In this document: positions 17,201 to 24,460 of the stretch, one piece after another | Layout: each line of letters begins with the position of its first letter | How positions within the stretch are numbered: position 1 is the first letter of the stretch | DNA from: Amygdalobacter indicium | Lineage (GTDB): Bacteria > Bacillota > Clostridia > Saccharofermentanales > Fastidiosipilaceae | NCBI RefSeq assembly: GCF_029101545.1 | Contig: NZ_CP118866.1 | Span: 1 to 64,000 of the forward strand | Length of the DNA: 64,000 bases | Direction: 5' to 3' | The notes under the pieces: model-generated | The model's input: the letters and a program-made list of their open reading frames with translations, nothing else | The model's database searches: none | What the model was told of the DNA's origin: nothing | Program-made: the position numbers and the translations under genes

Positions 17201-17399
17201 TCTCAAAGGAGTGCTTATTCGCATATAGCATATTGCGACCGTCAAAAACACCGTCAGCTTTAACATTCTGCACGCTGTCGTAATAAGGCGTTACCATACC
17301 GCCGATTAAAAGCGTCGACAGCACCATCGCCACAGCTTTTTTGAAAGTGGCCTGTCTTTGTTTGCTTAGCAAATTACTATCTGTTATTTTTTTCTTCAT
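11280..17399 (-). CDS. giant modular wall-anchored surface protein
   Basis: This encodes about 2039 residues from the ATG at 17397-17399, with GAGGGAG nine bases upstream; an in-frame TTG lies earlier. Domain order: signal peptide (to about residue 50, ending near VKADG); an N-terminal domain of ~220 residues; four Rib-like modules with the recurring core ATITYKDGS; a spacer of ~150 residues; seven or eight three-helix GA-like modules of ~50 residues (pattern AKxxAxKxIxxLxNLxxxEK), separated by extremely Lys/Glu/Gln-rich stretches; about three FIVAR-like helical modules; seven more Rib-like modules (VTYEDNS-type cores). The end is a sorting signal, KVSKTGE, then a hydrophobic segment and FTRKKRR. 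GA modules of other species bind albumin and FIVAR/Rib modules act in adhesion, so it is probably an adhesin; the ligand is not shown. The sorting motif is not canonical LPXTG. Confidence 0.85.
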   Translation of the reverse strand: MKKKITDSNLLSKQRQATFKKAVAMVLSTLLIGGMVTPYYDSVQNVKADGVFDGRNMLYANKHSFETTNEYMDITYRVGTYEDGEFKFDPYGDWVELTYEINRKGTFWFIRNWRWFTIPENLESVQRLEFIKDGSRVGFFDAQTWKSNSRFVWSSGDADFASDWNRMTGNSDTSYNNSGNTLATLGEFKQNTTTLFMDWEGRGSVKTNFVIIGKIVDRTKPLYCLAGIHQDARDLHYNRGIKLQLPPKPLLSEGYKPALPELTEVKKLGALQQDEMTKVQKALFDKQDDDFKSKLKDGQNSIKVNADGSATITYKDDSTYTVPANSLVKRYIPYSERVRLRDAADTGVLNLQNLTQEEQAAVKKAVWEANKEDALFKEACLQEDDITVDKTGKATIKYKDGSTADIPAAMLVYKKASLADQVTPWIGVTTGVKNPGQLTPDEQAKVKEVLVNVNKQNSKLQNALKDGDNSIVVNKDGTATITYKDGSQDKLTANQLVYKLPSLADTTTITPPSRIGVKNAKKLEPAEVEEVKKQIFAKNPDLKNKLKGGENGLTIDDEGGNATFVFNDDSEAIMDGKRLVYTKGQASNPGKQTYTEGSYTYQITPIKVADMNNISNELLSDAARRFVYDNYEWMGKDNSDYSKEKAKKFLNEGGGKIASKAIFYLTEQKSEGKVKLIPHIASLGIKGPGFQDRGVSYISQGVKYGSLEIHGDKGTYEGESALLFTLTKDKLFYADGAAFNPDESKKDADAIIDDLKKQGLSEDDANKIKKELEDKGGSLTQDDINKALDKANQKAEEGKKKQDNDKAKEEAQKELEKLENLDPTKKKEFEEKIKNGTDPEKVRAELDKAKQQDAKDKEQKDKDKLKEKQKEEAKKAIEGMGDLPEDAKKKALEDIQNDSDENAIQKAVNDAKKKNQEEEKKRKDKEALTKAKEEAEKVIDSLPNLSPDEKTQYKQKIKDAADTAGIDNVIKEAKDKDAQKAKELADKKMKAQDEVNNLQNLTPEEKKEFNKKIGAATSEDEIKNAVKEAKEKDKQKEEEEKQKRKQAAQDNLQSEREQAKKRIGQLDGLDQTAKDKYIAQIDAAGDSAAIWQIVDEAEKENAKKKAKAEIAQMNNLSEQEKKEADTKIDNAGSADEVESILNEYRLKDDIKAALDEIEQLQYLNNKQKAKAKNLVQGSASKEELAKNLQDANELDSSMQRLDGVQKTATEKMPEDAAIANDPAKVQAKKDLQQKLKEAQDLLDKDQGTEQEKADVERLIKEIEELAKKLIPDGVTAQLIKDKLQAEIDKSTEIKDKTDDSTYPEASAKLKKNFEAALNAAQAAMTDQSITEQSKIDQLTENLKNARKALDGAMWDKLLQEIDAATQDQTKDKYKQEEAAVKTALDTALQQAQAAVAKHDNDAIELDKLPSQSEINDLTEKLVKARATLHGIALPDPKIKVDNKDEISETEKAEIIDKLKKDNTEINLQDVTIDNTTHKITFTFNDGTTAKEKNVSDVVVQKTDAEKANLQAPDTKVKVAHKNSLTEPEKAEILAKLQEKNPNGKIKSITVDEAADKVTVTYEDNSSNSPFKLSDLADEKTMAEKATLKAPTNKVKVDDMTAISDSEKTEIENAVKTANPDTAEVKIKTVEVNQAENKVKVTYQDDSVADMALSDAAVQKTKAEKAPAVAPADKIPVDDPNTMANLKDDEIAKIKEAVYEANKDKDGVTDKDNIEVKKDENKVIVKYDDNSTSELTLNTLVRAKTDAEKKPPVAPSAEQKVGVVDVNDMTKLTPEEEQKIKDAVYEANKQDTKVQKDNITVDKAEGTVNIKYPDNSIGKVQLKDVVRERTMAESTVLDKPENKIPVYELDKLSDEEIINVIDAIKEANKDKHIAKVEIEPTTGKITVTYEDNSVNDTSLKLQDLIRRRTMAERTEIIVPNPKVLVDDDSRISDHDVERVQKSIEKANLGKNIVDITVDKEKREVTITFSDKSSRTFSLELFYGKFTYDKEEQEPWYKAYEKENGNKLGKVSKTGETAAGGGALGSIIAALAYVFTRKKRR

Positions 17400-17483
17400 A
17401 CGATAATTCTCCCTCAATGCCGAAGCACGAAAAAAGCTACGTTAATCAGGGTGTGCTTCCTCATTTTTGTATTACTTATTATT

Positions 17484-17513
17484 ATTATGCGGAATGACAC
17501 CGGCAAAAGGCAA
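17484..17513 (-). promoter_or_regulatory. possible promoter of the giant surface protein gene
   Basis: Minus strand TTGCCT (17508-17513) and CATAAT (17484-17489), 18 bases apart, leave a leader of about 80 bases. The leader contains GAAGCAC and GTGCTTC, which could pair. The match is moderate. Confidence 0.3.
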
Positions 17514-17574
17514 ATTTGATACATTACAAAATTGTGTTTTTGTGACAAGCAAAGACGAAAGTCCCGAAAAAAAA

Positions 17575-17612
17575 GGAGAAAATGCAATCTCGTAAATAAC
17601 TGCATTTTCTCC
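17575..17612 (-). terminator. terminator of rpiB
   Basis: A 12-bp perfect stem, GGAGAAAATGCA (17575-17586) with TGCATTTTCTCC (17601-17612). On the minus strand TTTTTTTTCGGG follows. Confidence 0.85.
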
Positions 17613-17634
17613 GCTCAAGTGCCCCTCTGTAAGC

Positions 17635-18099
17635 TTATTCACAGCACAAATAAAGTTTTTCCAAATTACTGATCTTATTAATTCGCCGTTGATGCCGTTC
17701 ACCTTGGAATTTCGCCTGAATATAGGCACTGATAATCTCCAGCGCCAAATCTTCACCGATCACCCGACCGCCCAAGCTGATAGCATTGGCATTATTATGC
17801 TCCTTGCTTTTCGCCGCCGAATAAGTATCGCTCAAGTGCGCACAACGGATACCTTTGATTTTATTCGCCGCAATACTAATACCGATGCCCGTACCGCAGA
17901 ACAAAATGGCCGCCTCCGCTTTTTGCGCCAGAACTTCCTTACAGGCAAGCTCCGCATAATCCGGATAATCCACCGACTCCAAGCTTTGACAACCCATATC
18001 GACAAACTCCATCTCCGGGAAACGCAATCTTAAAGCCTTGAGCATCGCTTCTTTCAAAGTAAAACCGCCGTGGTCGGCAGCCAAAACAAATCTTCTCAT
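17635..18099 (-). CDS. rpiB: ribose-5-phosphate isomerase B
   Basis: RpiB/LacAB-family isomerase, about 154 residues, interconverting ribose 5-phosphate and ribulose 5-phosphate in the pentose phosphate pathway. Signatures: LAADHGGFTLKEAM (substrate-binding Asp-His), VDYPDYAE, the active-site loop ILFCGTGIGISIAANK with the catalytic Cys, HNNANAISLGGRVIG. I chose the ATG at 18097-18099; a GTG three codons earlier is equally possible because ribosome binding sites are weak here. It lies 18 bases downstream of the chorismate mutase-like gene, likely the same transcript. Confidence 0.93.
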   Translation of the reverse strand: MRRFVLAADHGGFTLKEAMLKALRLRFPEMEFVDMGCQSLESVDYPDYAELACKEVLAQKAEAAILFCGTGIGISIAANKIKGIRCAHLSDTYSAAKSKEHNNANAISLGGRVIGEDLALEIISAYIQAKFQGERHQRRINKISNLEKLYLCCE

Positions 18100-18117
18100 T
18101 TCTTTCACAACTTTCTT

Positions 18118-18528
18118 TTATTTTTTCGTAATTATCTTACCGTCTGCCTGCTCTTCAAAATGTGTAAGCTCCGCTTCCAGGCAGCTTAATAAACCCGTTT
18201 CGTCCAACTGTTCGCTGACGCTCAAATCCATCAGCAGCCGCAAAACAAGCTGCAGATAGCGCAATTTTGCCGTTTTTTCTGCTCTGGCGGCAGTTATTGT
18301 CGACAGCTTTCCATAATTATCCGCAATCGCTGCAACCTGCGCCAGTTTTCGCTCCTGCACCTCTTTTTGCAGCACCGGCATCGCCACTTGGCGCTTATAC
18401 TCTTTCACCTGCAGCACCAAATCATAGCGCTGCGCCAAAAGGGACAGCAACTTTTCATCCACTGCCTGCAAATCCCGGCGCAAAGGAAGCAGCTCCTCTA
18501 TCTCCCGTGCTTGCTTATCCTCAGTCAT
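18118..18528 (-). CDS. chorismate mutase (AroQ) type protein
   Basis: This encodes about 136 residues from the ATG at 18526-18528, behind AAGGAG. The N-terminal ~90 residues follow the helical AroQ pattern: LRRDLQAVDEKLLSLLAQR, LVLQVKEYKRQ and PVLQKEVQERKL, giving candidates for the two active-site Arg, the Lys and the Glu. The family converts chorismate to prephenate for Phe/Tyr synthesis. No other aromatic pathway gene is nearby, and the last helix carrying the usual Gln is not clearly recognisable, so activity is not certain. Its start overlaps the stop of the CpXC gene by eight bases, indicating translational coupling. Confidence 0.65.
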   Translation of the reverse strand: MTEDKQAREIEELLPLRRDLQAVDEKLLSLLAQRYDLVLQVKEYKRQVAMPVLQKEVQERKLAQVAAIADNYGKLSTITAARAEKTAKLRYLQLVLRLLMDLSVSEQLDETGLLSCLEAELTHFEEQADGKIITKK

Positions 18529-19420
18529 TATGCTCCTTATCGGCAATCTCACTTGCCTGCAAAATAGCTTTCCACCACTTGGCGGCGGCAACTTCATCAA
18601 TTAAAACAAATTCCGACTCGTTATCAACAGTGAAAAAATCTTTGTACAGAGACGTATTATCGTAAGTCTCGGCCGGTAAATCGTAATAATCCCACCCGCC
18701 TGTACGATAAACCAGAAACACCAGATGCTTGGCGTCCGCCTGCACGAAGTACAAGCGCTTAATCGCCTGTTCACCGTCGTTTTTGGCCGAGCTGAGCTTA
18801 CTGACATATTTAATCAGCTCCAGCGCTCTGTCATCCAAATTTTGGCGAAAAATCTGCAACTTTTCGATCAGGTCGTTGTATTCCGTCACTGCCCGATAAA
18901 TATATCCGGGATACTCCTGTATCAAAGATTTACTCGTTGCCGTCGCATTGAATTCAGCCATCCCGGCATGCGCCGTCTCGGACAAAGTCCGATAATCCTC
19001 GTCCGTCAACGCCGGCGGCAAGGCCTGTTTCAGGCGGGACAAAGCCACATCAGTCGGCGTCTGAATTTCACCGTTCTCAATCGCCTCATTTTCCCGCACC
19101 GCCAGCTCTTCCTGCCTTTTGCGAAAATCAGCGGCAGCCGGCGAAAGCGGCAGCTTTAACAAAGTCCGGCTGTACATTTTTTGCACAAAATCACAATCAT
19201 AGCGCACAATCAGGTGCAATTTCGGAGCAATAACCGTCAAAGATTGCGCCAAAACGAATTCATGCCCGCAATTCAGGCAATTATAAGCATTCACTTTTTT
19301 CTGCAAAAGTCGCTCCAACAAATCTTCATCTTCATTCAAATCAATCACCTGAAATACCAAGCGCTCAACCTCGTCCAAACAGTACGGGCACGCTATCAGC
19401 CGATACTCCAATTTTGTCAT
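18521..19420 (-). CDS. CpXC domain protein
   Basis: This encodes 299 residues. The N-terminus holds two cysteine pairs, ACPYC (about residue 11) and NCLNCGHE (about residue 48), typical of the CpXC domain, a predicted zinc-binding module of unknown function. A helical middle rich in charged residues follows. The C-terminal ~100 residues (KRLYFVQADAKHLVFLVYRT and so on) look like an alpha/beta domain I do not recognise. GGAGG lies eight bases before the ATG. It is co-transcribed with the downstream chorismate mutase-like gene and rpiB. Confidence 0.7.
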   Translation of the reverse strand: MTKLEYRLIACPYCLDEVERLVFQVIDLNEDEDLLERLLQKKVNAYNCLNCGHEFVLAQSLTVIAPKLHLIVRYDCDFVQKMYSRTLLKLPLSPAAADFRKRQEELAVRENEAIENGEIQTPTDVALSRLKQALPPALTDEDYRTLSETAHAGMAEFNATATSKSLIQEYPGYIYRAVTEYNDLIEKLQIFRQNLDDRALELIKYVSKLSSAKNDGEQAIKRLYFVQADAKHLVFLVYRTGGWDYYDLPAETYDNTSLYKDFFTVDNESEFVLIDEVAAAKWWKAILQASEIADKEHND

Positions 19421-19462
19421 CTCTTTTTCCTCCGCTTCTTTAGCGCAAAACCGCCGCTGCGA

Positions 19463-20287
19463 CTACAACAAATTGACTGCCGTCAAGCCCGGAATTAAAG
19501 CTCGCAGCAAAAGTCCCAGCAACACAAATAAAGAAAAATAAACAGCGCACAAGCGCACGAACGCCTGCGACTCCTGCATACATACAATACCGACAGCCGC
19601 CTTAATTTCACTATAAAAAACCAAAGCCTGCGTCAACGAACAAATCAGTAAAAACTGGATCGGAGCATAACGACAGAACAGCAAAGCCAGCACATTTCCC
19701 GCCAGTTGATACATTTGCGCCGGATTTTGCAGGCGAAAAGTCGTAAGCGTATCCAACTTACCCCGATAATCGGCATAGAAATAACGGAAAAGATAAGTTT
19801 TGCAAAGAAAAATCAGGAAGCCGATCAGGGCAATCTTGCCGAACAGGCGGACATCATCGAAAATCGTCCCGACAACGGTAAAAGGGAATAAATAAACATT
19901 CAGAATTTTCCCGAAAGATGCGCCGTGCAGGAATAAATACAAATTAAGAGCAAGCAGACAGGCGTTGAATACGGCCAACAAACAGGTATAAAGCGGCTTC
20001 ACTTCACCTAAATTAAAAGCGGCATTCAACGGGTCGACCAAATTACGCCCGATATAGACGAATTTTCGCTCCAATTGTTTAGCTGCAAGCCGCAATTTCG
20101 CCGACAAACGCAAAAGGCGGCGTTGCCACGCTTCAGGTCGGGCAGTTGTACGGGAAGAATTTTTGCTTTCGGTACTGTCGGACCCGGTTTTTTGCTGCCG
20201 CTTTGAGTTTGCCGCCGCATTACGACATGAGCAAACTTCCTTCAGCTCTAAACGTTTACCACAATAAAAACAATAACGTTCGCTCAC
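19463..20287 (-). CDS. zinc-ribbon multi-pass membrane protein
   Basis: This encodes 274 residues, probably starting at GTG (20285-20287) behind GGAGGCGGGA. One CxxC (YCFYCGKR, about residues 6-9) and a nearby CSC form a short zinc ribbon. A Ser/Lys-rich linker runs to about residue 50. At least five hydrophobic segments follow (for example PLYTCLLAVFNACLLALNLY and IALIGFLIFLCKTYLF). The layout is like small zinc-ribbon plus membrane-domain proteins of clostridia; no function can be assigned. It lies upstream of the CpXC gene on the same strand and may lead that operon. Confidence 0.65.
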   Translation of the reverse strand: MSERYCFYCGKRLELKEVCSCRNAAANSKRQQKTGSDSTESKNSSRTTARPEAWQRRLLRLSAKLRLAAKQLERKFVYIGRNLVDPLNAAFNLGEVKPLYTCLLAVFNACLLALNLYLFLHGASFGKILNVYLFPFTVVGTIFDDVRLFGKIALIGFLIFLCKTYLFRYFYADYRGKLDTLTTFRLQNPAQMYQLAGNVLALLFCRYAPIQFLLICSLTQALVFYSEIKAAVGIVCMQESQAFVRLCAVYFSLFVLLGLLLRALIPGLTAVNLL

Positions 20288-20382
20288 TCCCGCCTCCGAT
20301 TAAATCCGTAATATCTTCAAACATTATACTTTTGTGCAGATAAATAAAGCAGTCCGGTATTGTGAATTTTCCTTAAAGCAAA

Positions 20383-20406
20383 GGGCCTGCTCCGAAGAAC
20401 AGGCCC
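20383..20406 (-). terminator. terminator of the pullulanase gene
   Basis: GGGCCTG (20383-20389) pairs with CAGGCCC (20400-20406). On the minus strand TTTGCTTTAA follows. Confidence 0.65.
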
Positions 20407-20434
20407 CGACAATTTTGCAATTTTTCTATGACCG

Positions 20435-23400
20435 TCAATCTTTTTTCCGCCACTTTTTGACAGCTGCACCTAAAGCGGCCAATACTCCCATTATTCCGCT
20501 TCCGGCCAACGCCCGACTTTCTCCGGTCCGGGCAATTTTGTTGTTTTTGCCTGTCTGCCCGTTCGTCCGTGCCGTTTCGTCCGCCGCAGCTGTAGAAGTT
20601 TCCGCCTGTAAGGCCGCCTCACTGCTACCATTGCCGCTACTTGGCTGCTCGCCTACTTGCTGTTGCGAACCTTGCTGTCCTGCCGCTTTCTTACCGCTTA
20701 CAAGTACCGTTGTCGACAAGCCGGCAACTTCCACTGTACCTTGCGCCCGCTCACCGTTACTGTCAATTGTAAATTCACGCAAACCGGAGGCCTGCACCTT
20801 GCCATCCTGCGCCAGAACCTGATATTTGCCGTCAGGCAACGCCAGATTTTGCGCATCTTTAGACGCATTATGCACAATATACAAAGTCTGTTCGCCATCT
20901 TTTAACTTATAAGCCAACAATTTATCCTCCGCCTTTATCGGGGTAAAAGTCGCTGCAGCATCAGCGAAAGATTGCGGACTGAAGCACTTATATTGCTTAC
21001 GGATAGCGATAAGTCCGCGGAAATAATCAATTAAATCCTGATGCTCCTGTGCTCTATTCCAATCAAGTTGATTTATAGAATCAGGCTTGTTATAAGAGTT
21101 GCCCTCACCCTGCTTGGTTCTGGCGAACTCCTGGCCGGCATGAATAAAAGGCGTACCCTGACTTAACAAAGGAATAGCGGAAGCCAGGCGCTGCATTTTT
21201 AACCGTGTTTCTTCATCGTCATTCAGATTGGTTTTGCCGAGCTTATCCCACAAAGTGAAATTATCATGTGCTTCTACATACTGAATCAACTGTCTCGGCT
21301 CACTGTAATGCTTACCGCCGAAAGTCGCCTTATAGCCCAAGGCCTCCATAACTTGCCGTTCTTTGCCGGCAGAACCGTTAACGAAACCCGGATCCTGCGC
21401 CTTAAACACGCTGCCTTTAACGCCGTCACGCAGATCATCGCTGAACATGCCGACATGCGGCATCTTATACGCGTTAAGCTGATTAGCTTTCTCTACTCCT
21501 GCCGGATGATTGCCCATATTCCAGCCTTCACCCAGAATAACAATATTAGGATTGATTTTTTGCAGTTCCTCTCTGACTTCATTCATCGTCTTGACATCAT
21601 GCAAACCCATCAAGTCAAAGCGGAAACCGTCGAACTTATAAGTCTTGGCCCAATATTTCACCGAATCGACAATATATTTGCGCATCATCGCTTTTTCCGA
21701 CGCCGTCTCATTGCCGCAACCGGAGCCGTTAGCTAAACTATCACCCTTATAACGGAAATAATAACCCGGAACAATCTGATTGAAACTCTGTTTGGCCACA
21801 TCACCCACATGGTTGAACACCACGTCCATAATTACGCCTAATCCTGCCTGATGCAGACTGTCAATTGCCTGCTGCAGTTCCCTAATCCGATTGTAAGGGT
21901 CATTAGGATCGGTAGAATACGAACCTTCAGGCACATTGTAATTAATCGGATCATAGCCCCAGTTATACTTAGCTTCCGGATTCAGCTCATCCACGGAAGC
22001 ACTGTTATAATCGAACACCGGCAAAAGCTGCACATGCGTAACACCCAAAGACTTCAAATAATCCAAACCGGTAGCAAATCCTTTGTCCGTCTTAGTTCCT
22101 TTCTCCGTAAATGCCAAATATTTTCCCCGATGCTGCATATTGCCGTTAGGATCATGCGAAAAATCACGCACATGCAGTTCATAAATAATCGGATTCTGTG
22201 CCGGATCAAGCTTCGGCGCAGAAACAGCTGTCGGTTGCGGATTGACCACAACCCCCAACTTACTGTTGGCTGTCGTCGCACGCACATAAGGGTCGGTGAC
22301 AACATTCGTTTTACCGTCTACCGTCACTTCATACATATAACGCTGACCGTCAAGGTCACCTGTCTTTTCAACTTGATAAACGCCCTTATCCCCTTTGGTC
22401 ATCGGCAATTTCTCTTTGACCGCATCACCCTCGTACAAAAGCAGGTTGACGCTTGCCGCCGTCGGTGCCCACACTTTGAAAGTTGTTTTCTCTTTCGTGT
22501 AAATAGCTCCAAGTTCGCCGGCATAAGCATATTTACTGTCAAACAGCTTGTCTTTAGGCGAAATGGTATCCGTGACACTTAATTTTTGCGTCAGCGGATG
22601 TTTCTGTTCTTTGTCCGTATAAAATGTCATCTGATGTTCTTTCTCCGTATCTATGTCGAAATTCAAGCGCAAAATCAAAGTATCCGTTACCGGTTTAGCC
22701 TGCGCTTCAAAGCCGCTGAACTTTTCTCCGTCTACTTCCTGTTTCGTCTCGAATTTGAAACCGTTGGCCAGCAAATCGTCCGTATCTACCAAACGATTGA
22801 ACTTAAATTCAACTTCTCTTGCCGATTTTATCGTCGCCGTATAGCTGATCGCTGCGCTCGCCTCCGCTTCCGTCTTGTAAAAATTCGGGTCTTTCTGACT
22901 CCAATAAGCTTCCATCATCCCCTGTTCGTTGAAATATTTCAACTGTCTGACAGGCTCTTCATTAATCTTTTCCGTACCGTTAAAACGTTGCAATTTGCAA
23001 TTAATACTCTCCAAATTATCGGCTTTCATTTTAACAGTAGCCGTTGCCGTTTTATCGCTCACCGTCATATCGACATACTGCTTTTTATTCTTCGCTTCTT
23101 CTTCCGTCTGCAAATTACTCCAGTACAGTACTTTCCAATTGCTTAAGGTTTTCGCATCATAACGATGATAATGAATTTTAGCGCTTAATTCCTTATGTTG
23201 TGCAAGCGGTTCCTGCGAATAGGTCGTTTTATCTCCCTGTTTCACCCACACTTCACTGACACCGGCTTTATTTATAGTTATCGGTCGCCCGCCGTCGCTT
23301 GCGTCGGCTACTTCTTTTTCCGCCCACGCATTATCGCCTTCCTGCCGATGCAGAATAAAATTAACTGTCTCCGCCGCAGTATTTATTTCCACCTCGGCAT

Positions 23401-24253
23401 AAGGGCCGAACTCGTCTTTGCCCGTAAATTCATAATCCTTACCTTCCAAATCCGGACCGTAGATATGCACTTTCCAGCCCTGCACATCCGGACGATTATA
23501 ATGAATTTTCAACTTCCTGACTTCTCCGGCTGCCGGCCTATCGTCATATTCCGTCTTATCTCCCTGTTTGACATAAGCCTGAATTTGTCCGGGCGCCAGG
23601 AAACGATTGCCGTCACCGTTAACGTTGCTCTGTTCCCGATCCGACCAATCTGCTTTCCGCACGATATAACCGATTTTCTTCCCCTGTATCTCCTGCTCCG
23701 AGAAGCTGTGCTCGGCCAGATAACCGAAGCTGTCCTGTCCGTCAAAAGGTACGCTGAAGCCGTCTTTTCCGTCGATCCACATCCAAACGTCCCAACCGTT
23801 GATGTCCGCCCGATTATAATGAATCGTAACCGTTGTCTTGCCTTGGGTATTCGGATTAGAAGTATACTCAGCTTTCTCACCTTGCTTAACCCATGCTTGA
23901 TTTTGCTTCTCGGAAAGTAAACGATTACCGTCATTAGCGTTGCTCTGTTCCCGATCCGACCAATCTGCTTTCCGCACGATATAACCGATTTTCTTCCCGT
24001 TCGCTTCCGCCTTGAACGTATACTCGGCAATCGCCCCGAACTTGTCCCGCCCCTTGAAAGGTACGGCAAAACCCTGTTGCCCGTCGATCCACATCCATAC
24101 GTCCCAACCGCTGACGTCTGCCCGATTATAATGAATCGTAACCGTCCGCCTGCCTGCATCGGCTGCGCTCCTGCGGCTCATAAAAGGGAACAGCGCTGAA
24201 AACAGCGCCAATACCAACAAAATACTGAAAAAATGTTGCAATCGTCTTTTCAT
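20435..24253 (-). CDS. wall-anchored type I pullulanase
   Basis: This encodes 1272 residues. A signal peptide (about 1-32) is followed by four CBM41-like alpha-glucan-binding modules, roughly 36-135, 140-240, 245-345 and 350-460; the first two are very similar (IHYNRADxxGWDVWMWIDG). Next are an Ig-like segment, a CBM48 (TTFKVWAPTAASVNLLLYEG) and the GH13 catalytic domain. Catalytic regions in order: YNWGYDPINYNVPEGSY (type I pullulanase signature), VIMDVVFNHVG, FDGFRFDLMG (nucleophile Asp), ILGEGWN (acid/base Glu) and VEAHDNFTLWDKL (transition-state Asp). The C-terminus is IARTGE, a hydrophobic segment and KKWRKKD, a sorting signal. It should cut alpha-1,6 branches of glycogen, starch or pullulan at the cell surface. 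GGAGAAGAGAAA precedes the ATG. Confidence 0.93.
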   Translation of the reverse strand: MKRRLQHFFSILLVLALFSALFPFMSRRSAADAGRRTVTIHYNRADVSGWDVWMWIDGQQGFAVPFKGRDKFGAIAEYTFKAEANGKKIGYIVRKADWSDREQSNANDGNRLLSEKQNQAWVKQGEKAEYTSNPNTQGKTTVTIHYNRADINGWDVWMWIDGKDGFSVPFDGQDSFGYLAEHSFSEQEIQGKKIGYIVRKADWSDREQSNVNGDGNRFLAPGQIQAYVKQGDKTEYDDRPAAGEVRKLKIHYNRPDVQGWKVHIYGPDLEGKDYEFTGKDEFGPYAEVEINTAAETVNFILHRQEGDNAWAEKEVADASDGGRPITINKAGVSEVWVKQGDKTTYSQEPLAQHKELSAKIHYHRYDAKTLSNWKVLYWSNLQTEEEAKNKKQYVDMTVSDKTATATVKMKADNLESINCKLQRFNGTEKINEEPVRQLKYFNEQGMMEAYWSQKDPNFYKTEAEASAAISYTATIKSAREVEFKFNRLVDTDDLLANGFKFETKQEVDGEKFSGFEAQAKPVTDTLILRLNFDIDTEKEHQMTFYTDKEQKHPLTQKLSVTDTISPKDKLFDSKYAYAGELGAIYTKEKTTFKVWAPTAASVNLLLYEGDAVKEKLPMTKGDKGVYQVEKTGDLDGQRYMYEVTVDGKTNVVTDPYVRATTANSKLGVVVNPQPTAVSAPKLDPAQNPIIYELHVRDFSHDPNGNMQHRGKYLAFTEKGTKTDKGFATGLDYLKSLGVTHVQLLPVFDYNSASVDELNPEAKYNWGYDPINYNVPEGSYSTDPNDPYNRIRELQQAIDSLHQAGLGVIMDVVFNHVGDVAKQSFNQIVPGYYFRYKGDSLANGSGCGNETASEKAMMRKYIVDSVKYWAKTYKFDGFRFDLMGLHDVKTMNEVREELQKINPNIVILGEGWNMGNHPAGVEKANQLNAYKMPHVGMFSDDLRDGVKGSVFKAQDPGFVNGSAGKERQVMEALGYKATFGGKHYSEPRQLIQYVEAHDNFTLWDKLGKTNLNDDEETRLKMQRLASAIPLLSQGTPFIHAGQEFARTKQGEGNSYNKPDSINQLDWNRAQEHQDLIDYFRGLIAIRKQYKCFSPQSFADAAATFTPIKAEDKLLAYKLKDGEQTLYIVHNASKDAQNLALPDGKYQVLAQDGKVQASGLREFTIDSNGERAQGTVEVAGLSTTVLVSGKKAAGQQGSQQQVGEQPSSGNGSSEAALQAETSTAAADETARTNGQTGKNNKIARTGESRALAGSGIMGVLAALGAAVKKWRKKD
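23623..23683. repeat. 61-bp identical repeat inside pullulanase CBM41 modules, copy 2
   Basis: This is identical, base for base by eye, to 23938-23998. It encodes the shared stretch KKIGYIVRKADWSDREQSN of module 2. Confidence 0.85.
23938..23998. repeat. 61-bp identical repeat inside pullulanase CBM41 modules, copy 1
   Basis: This is the module 1 copy, 315 bases from the other, in frame. Flanking module sequence is less similar, suggesting local gene conversion or a recent duplication under constraint. Confidence 0.85.
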
Positions 24254-24392
24254 TTTCTCTTCTCCATCCGGGAAATATTATTACTTTAATAATAACCAAT
24301 ATTTCGCCGTTTATTTGAAAAAAGCCTCCGGCGGCCAAAAATTAGTGACAATGCCCAAATTTTTTCTATTTATTTGTGCATTTAAGCAAACA

Positions 24393-24424
24393 AAAAGCGC
24401 CGGGTTAAAAAACTCGACGCTTTT
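24393..24424 (-). terminator. terminator of clpC
   Basis: AAAAGCG (24393-24399) pairs with CGCTTTT (24418-24424), with further inner pairs. On the minus strand TTGTTTGC follows. Confidence 0.65.
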
Positions 24425-24460
24425 ATAAAAGCTTAGCCGCTTGTAGCGACGCCGCTTAAC

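Noticed and set aside
11280..17399. Reading the Lys/Glu-rich middle of the giant protein as a frameshifted or junk region
   Set aside because: The frame is open throughout and the regular ~50-residue module pattern with conserved hydrophobic positions indicates real helical domains.
21851..23146. Plus-strand frames opposite the pullulanase
   Set aside because: They are shadows of GH13 and CBM48 coding sequence, rich in Arg/Ile/His, with no start signals.
24320..24346. GC-rich palindrome GCCTCCGGCGGC before a T-run upstream of the pullulanase gene
   Set aside because: The arms meet with almost no loop, and clpC already has a terminator at 24393-24424, so a second terminator is not supported.
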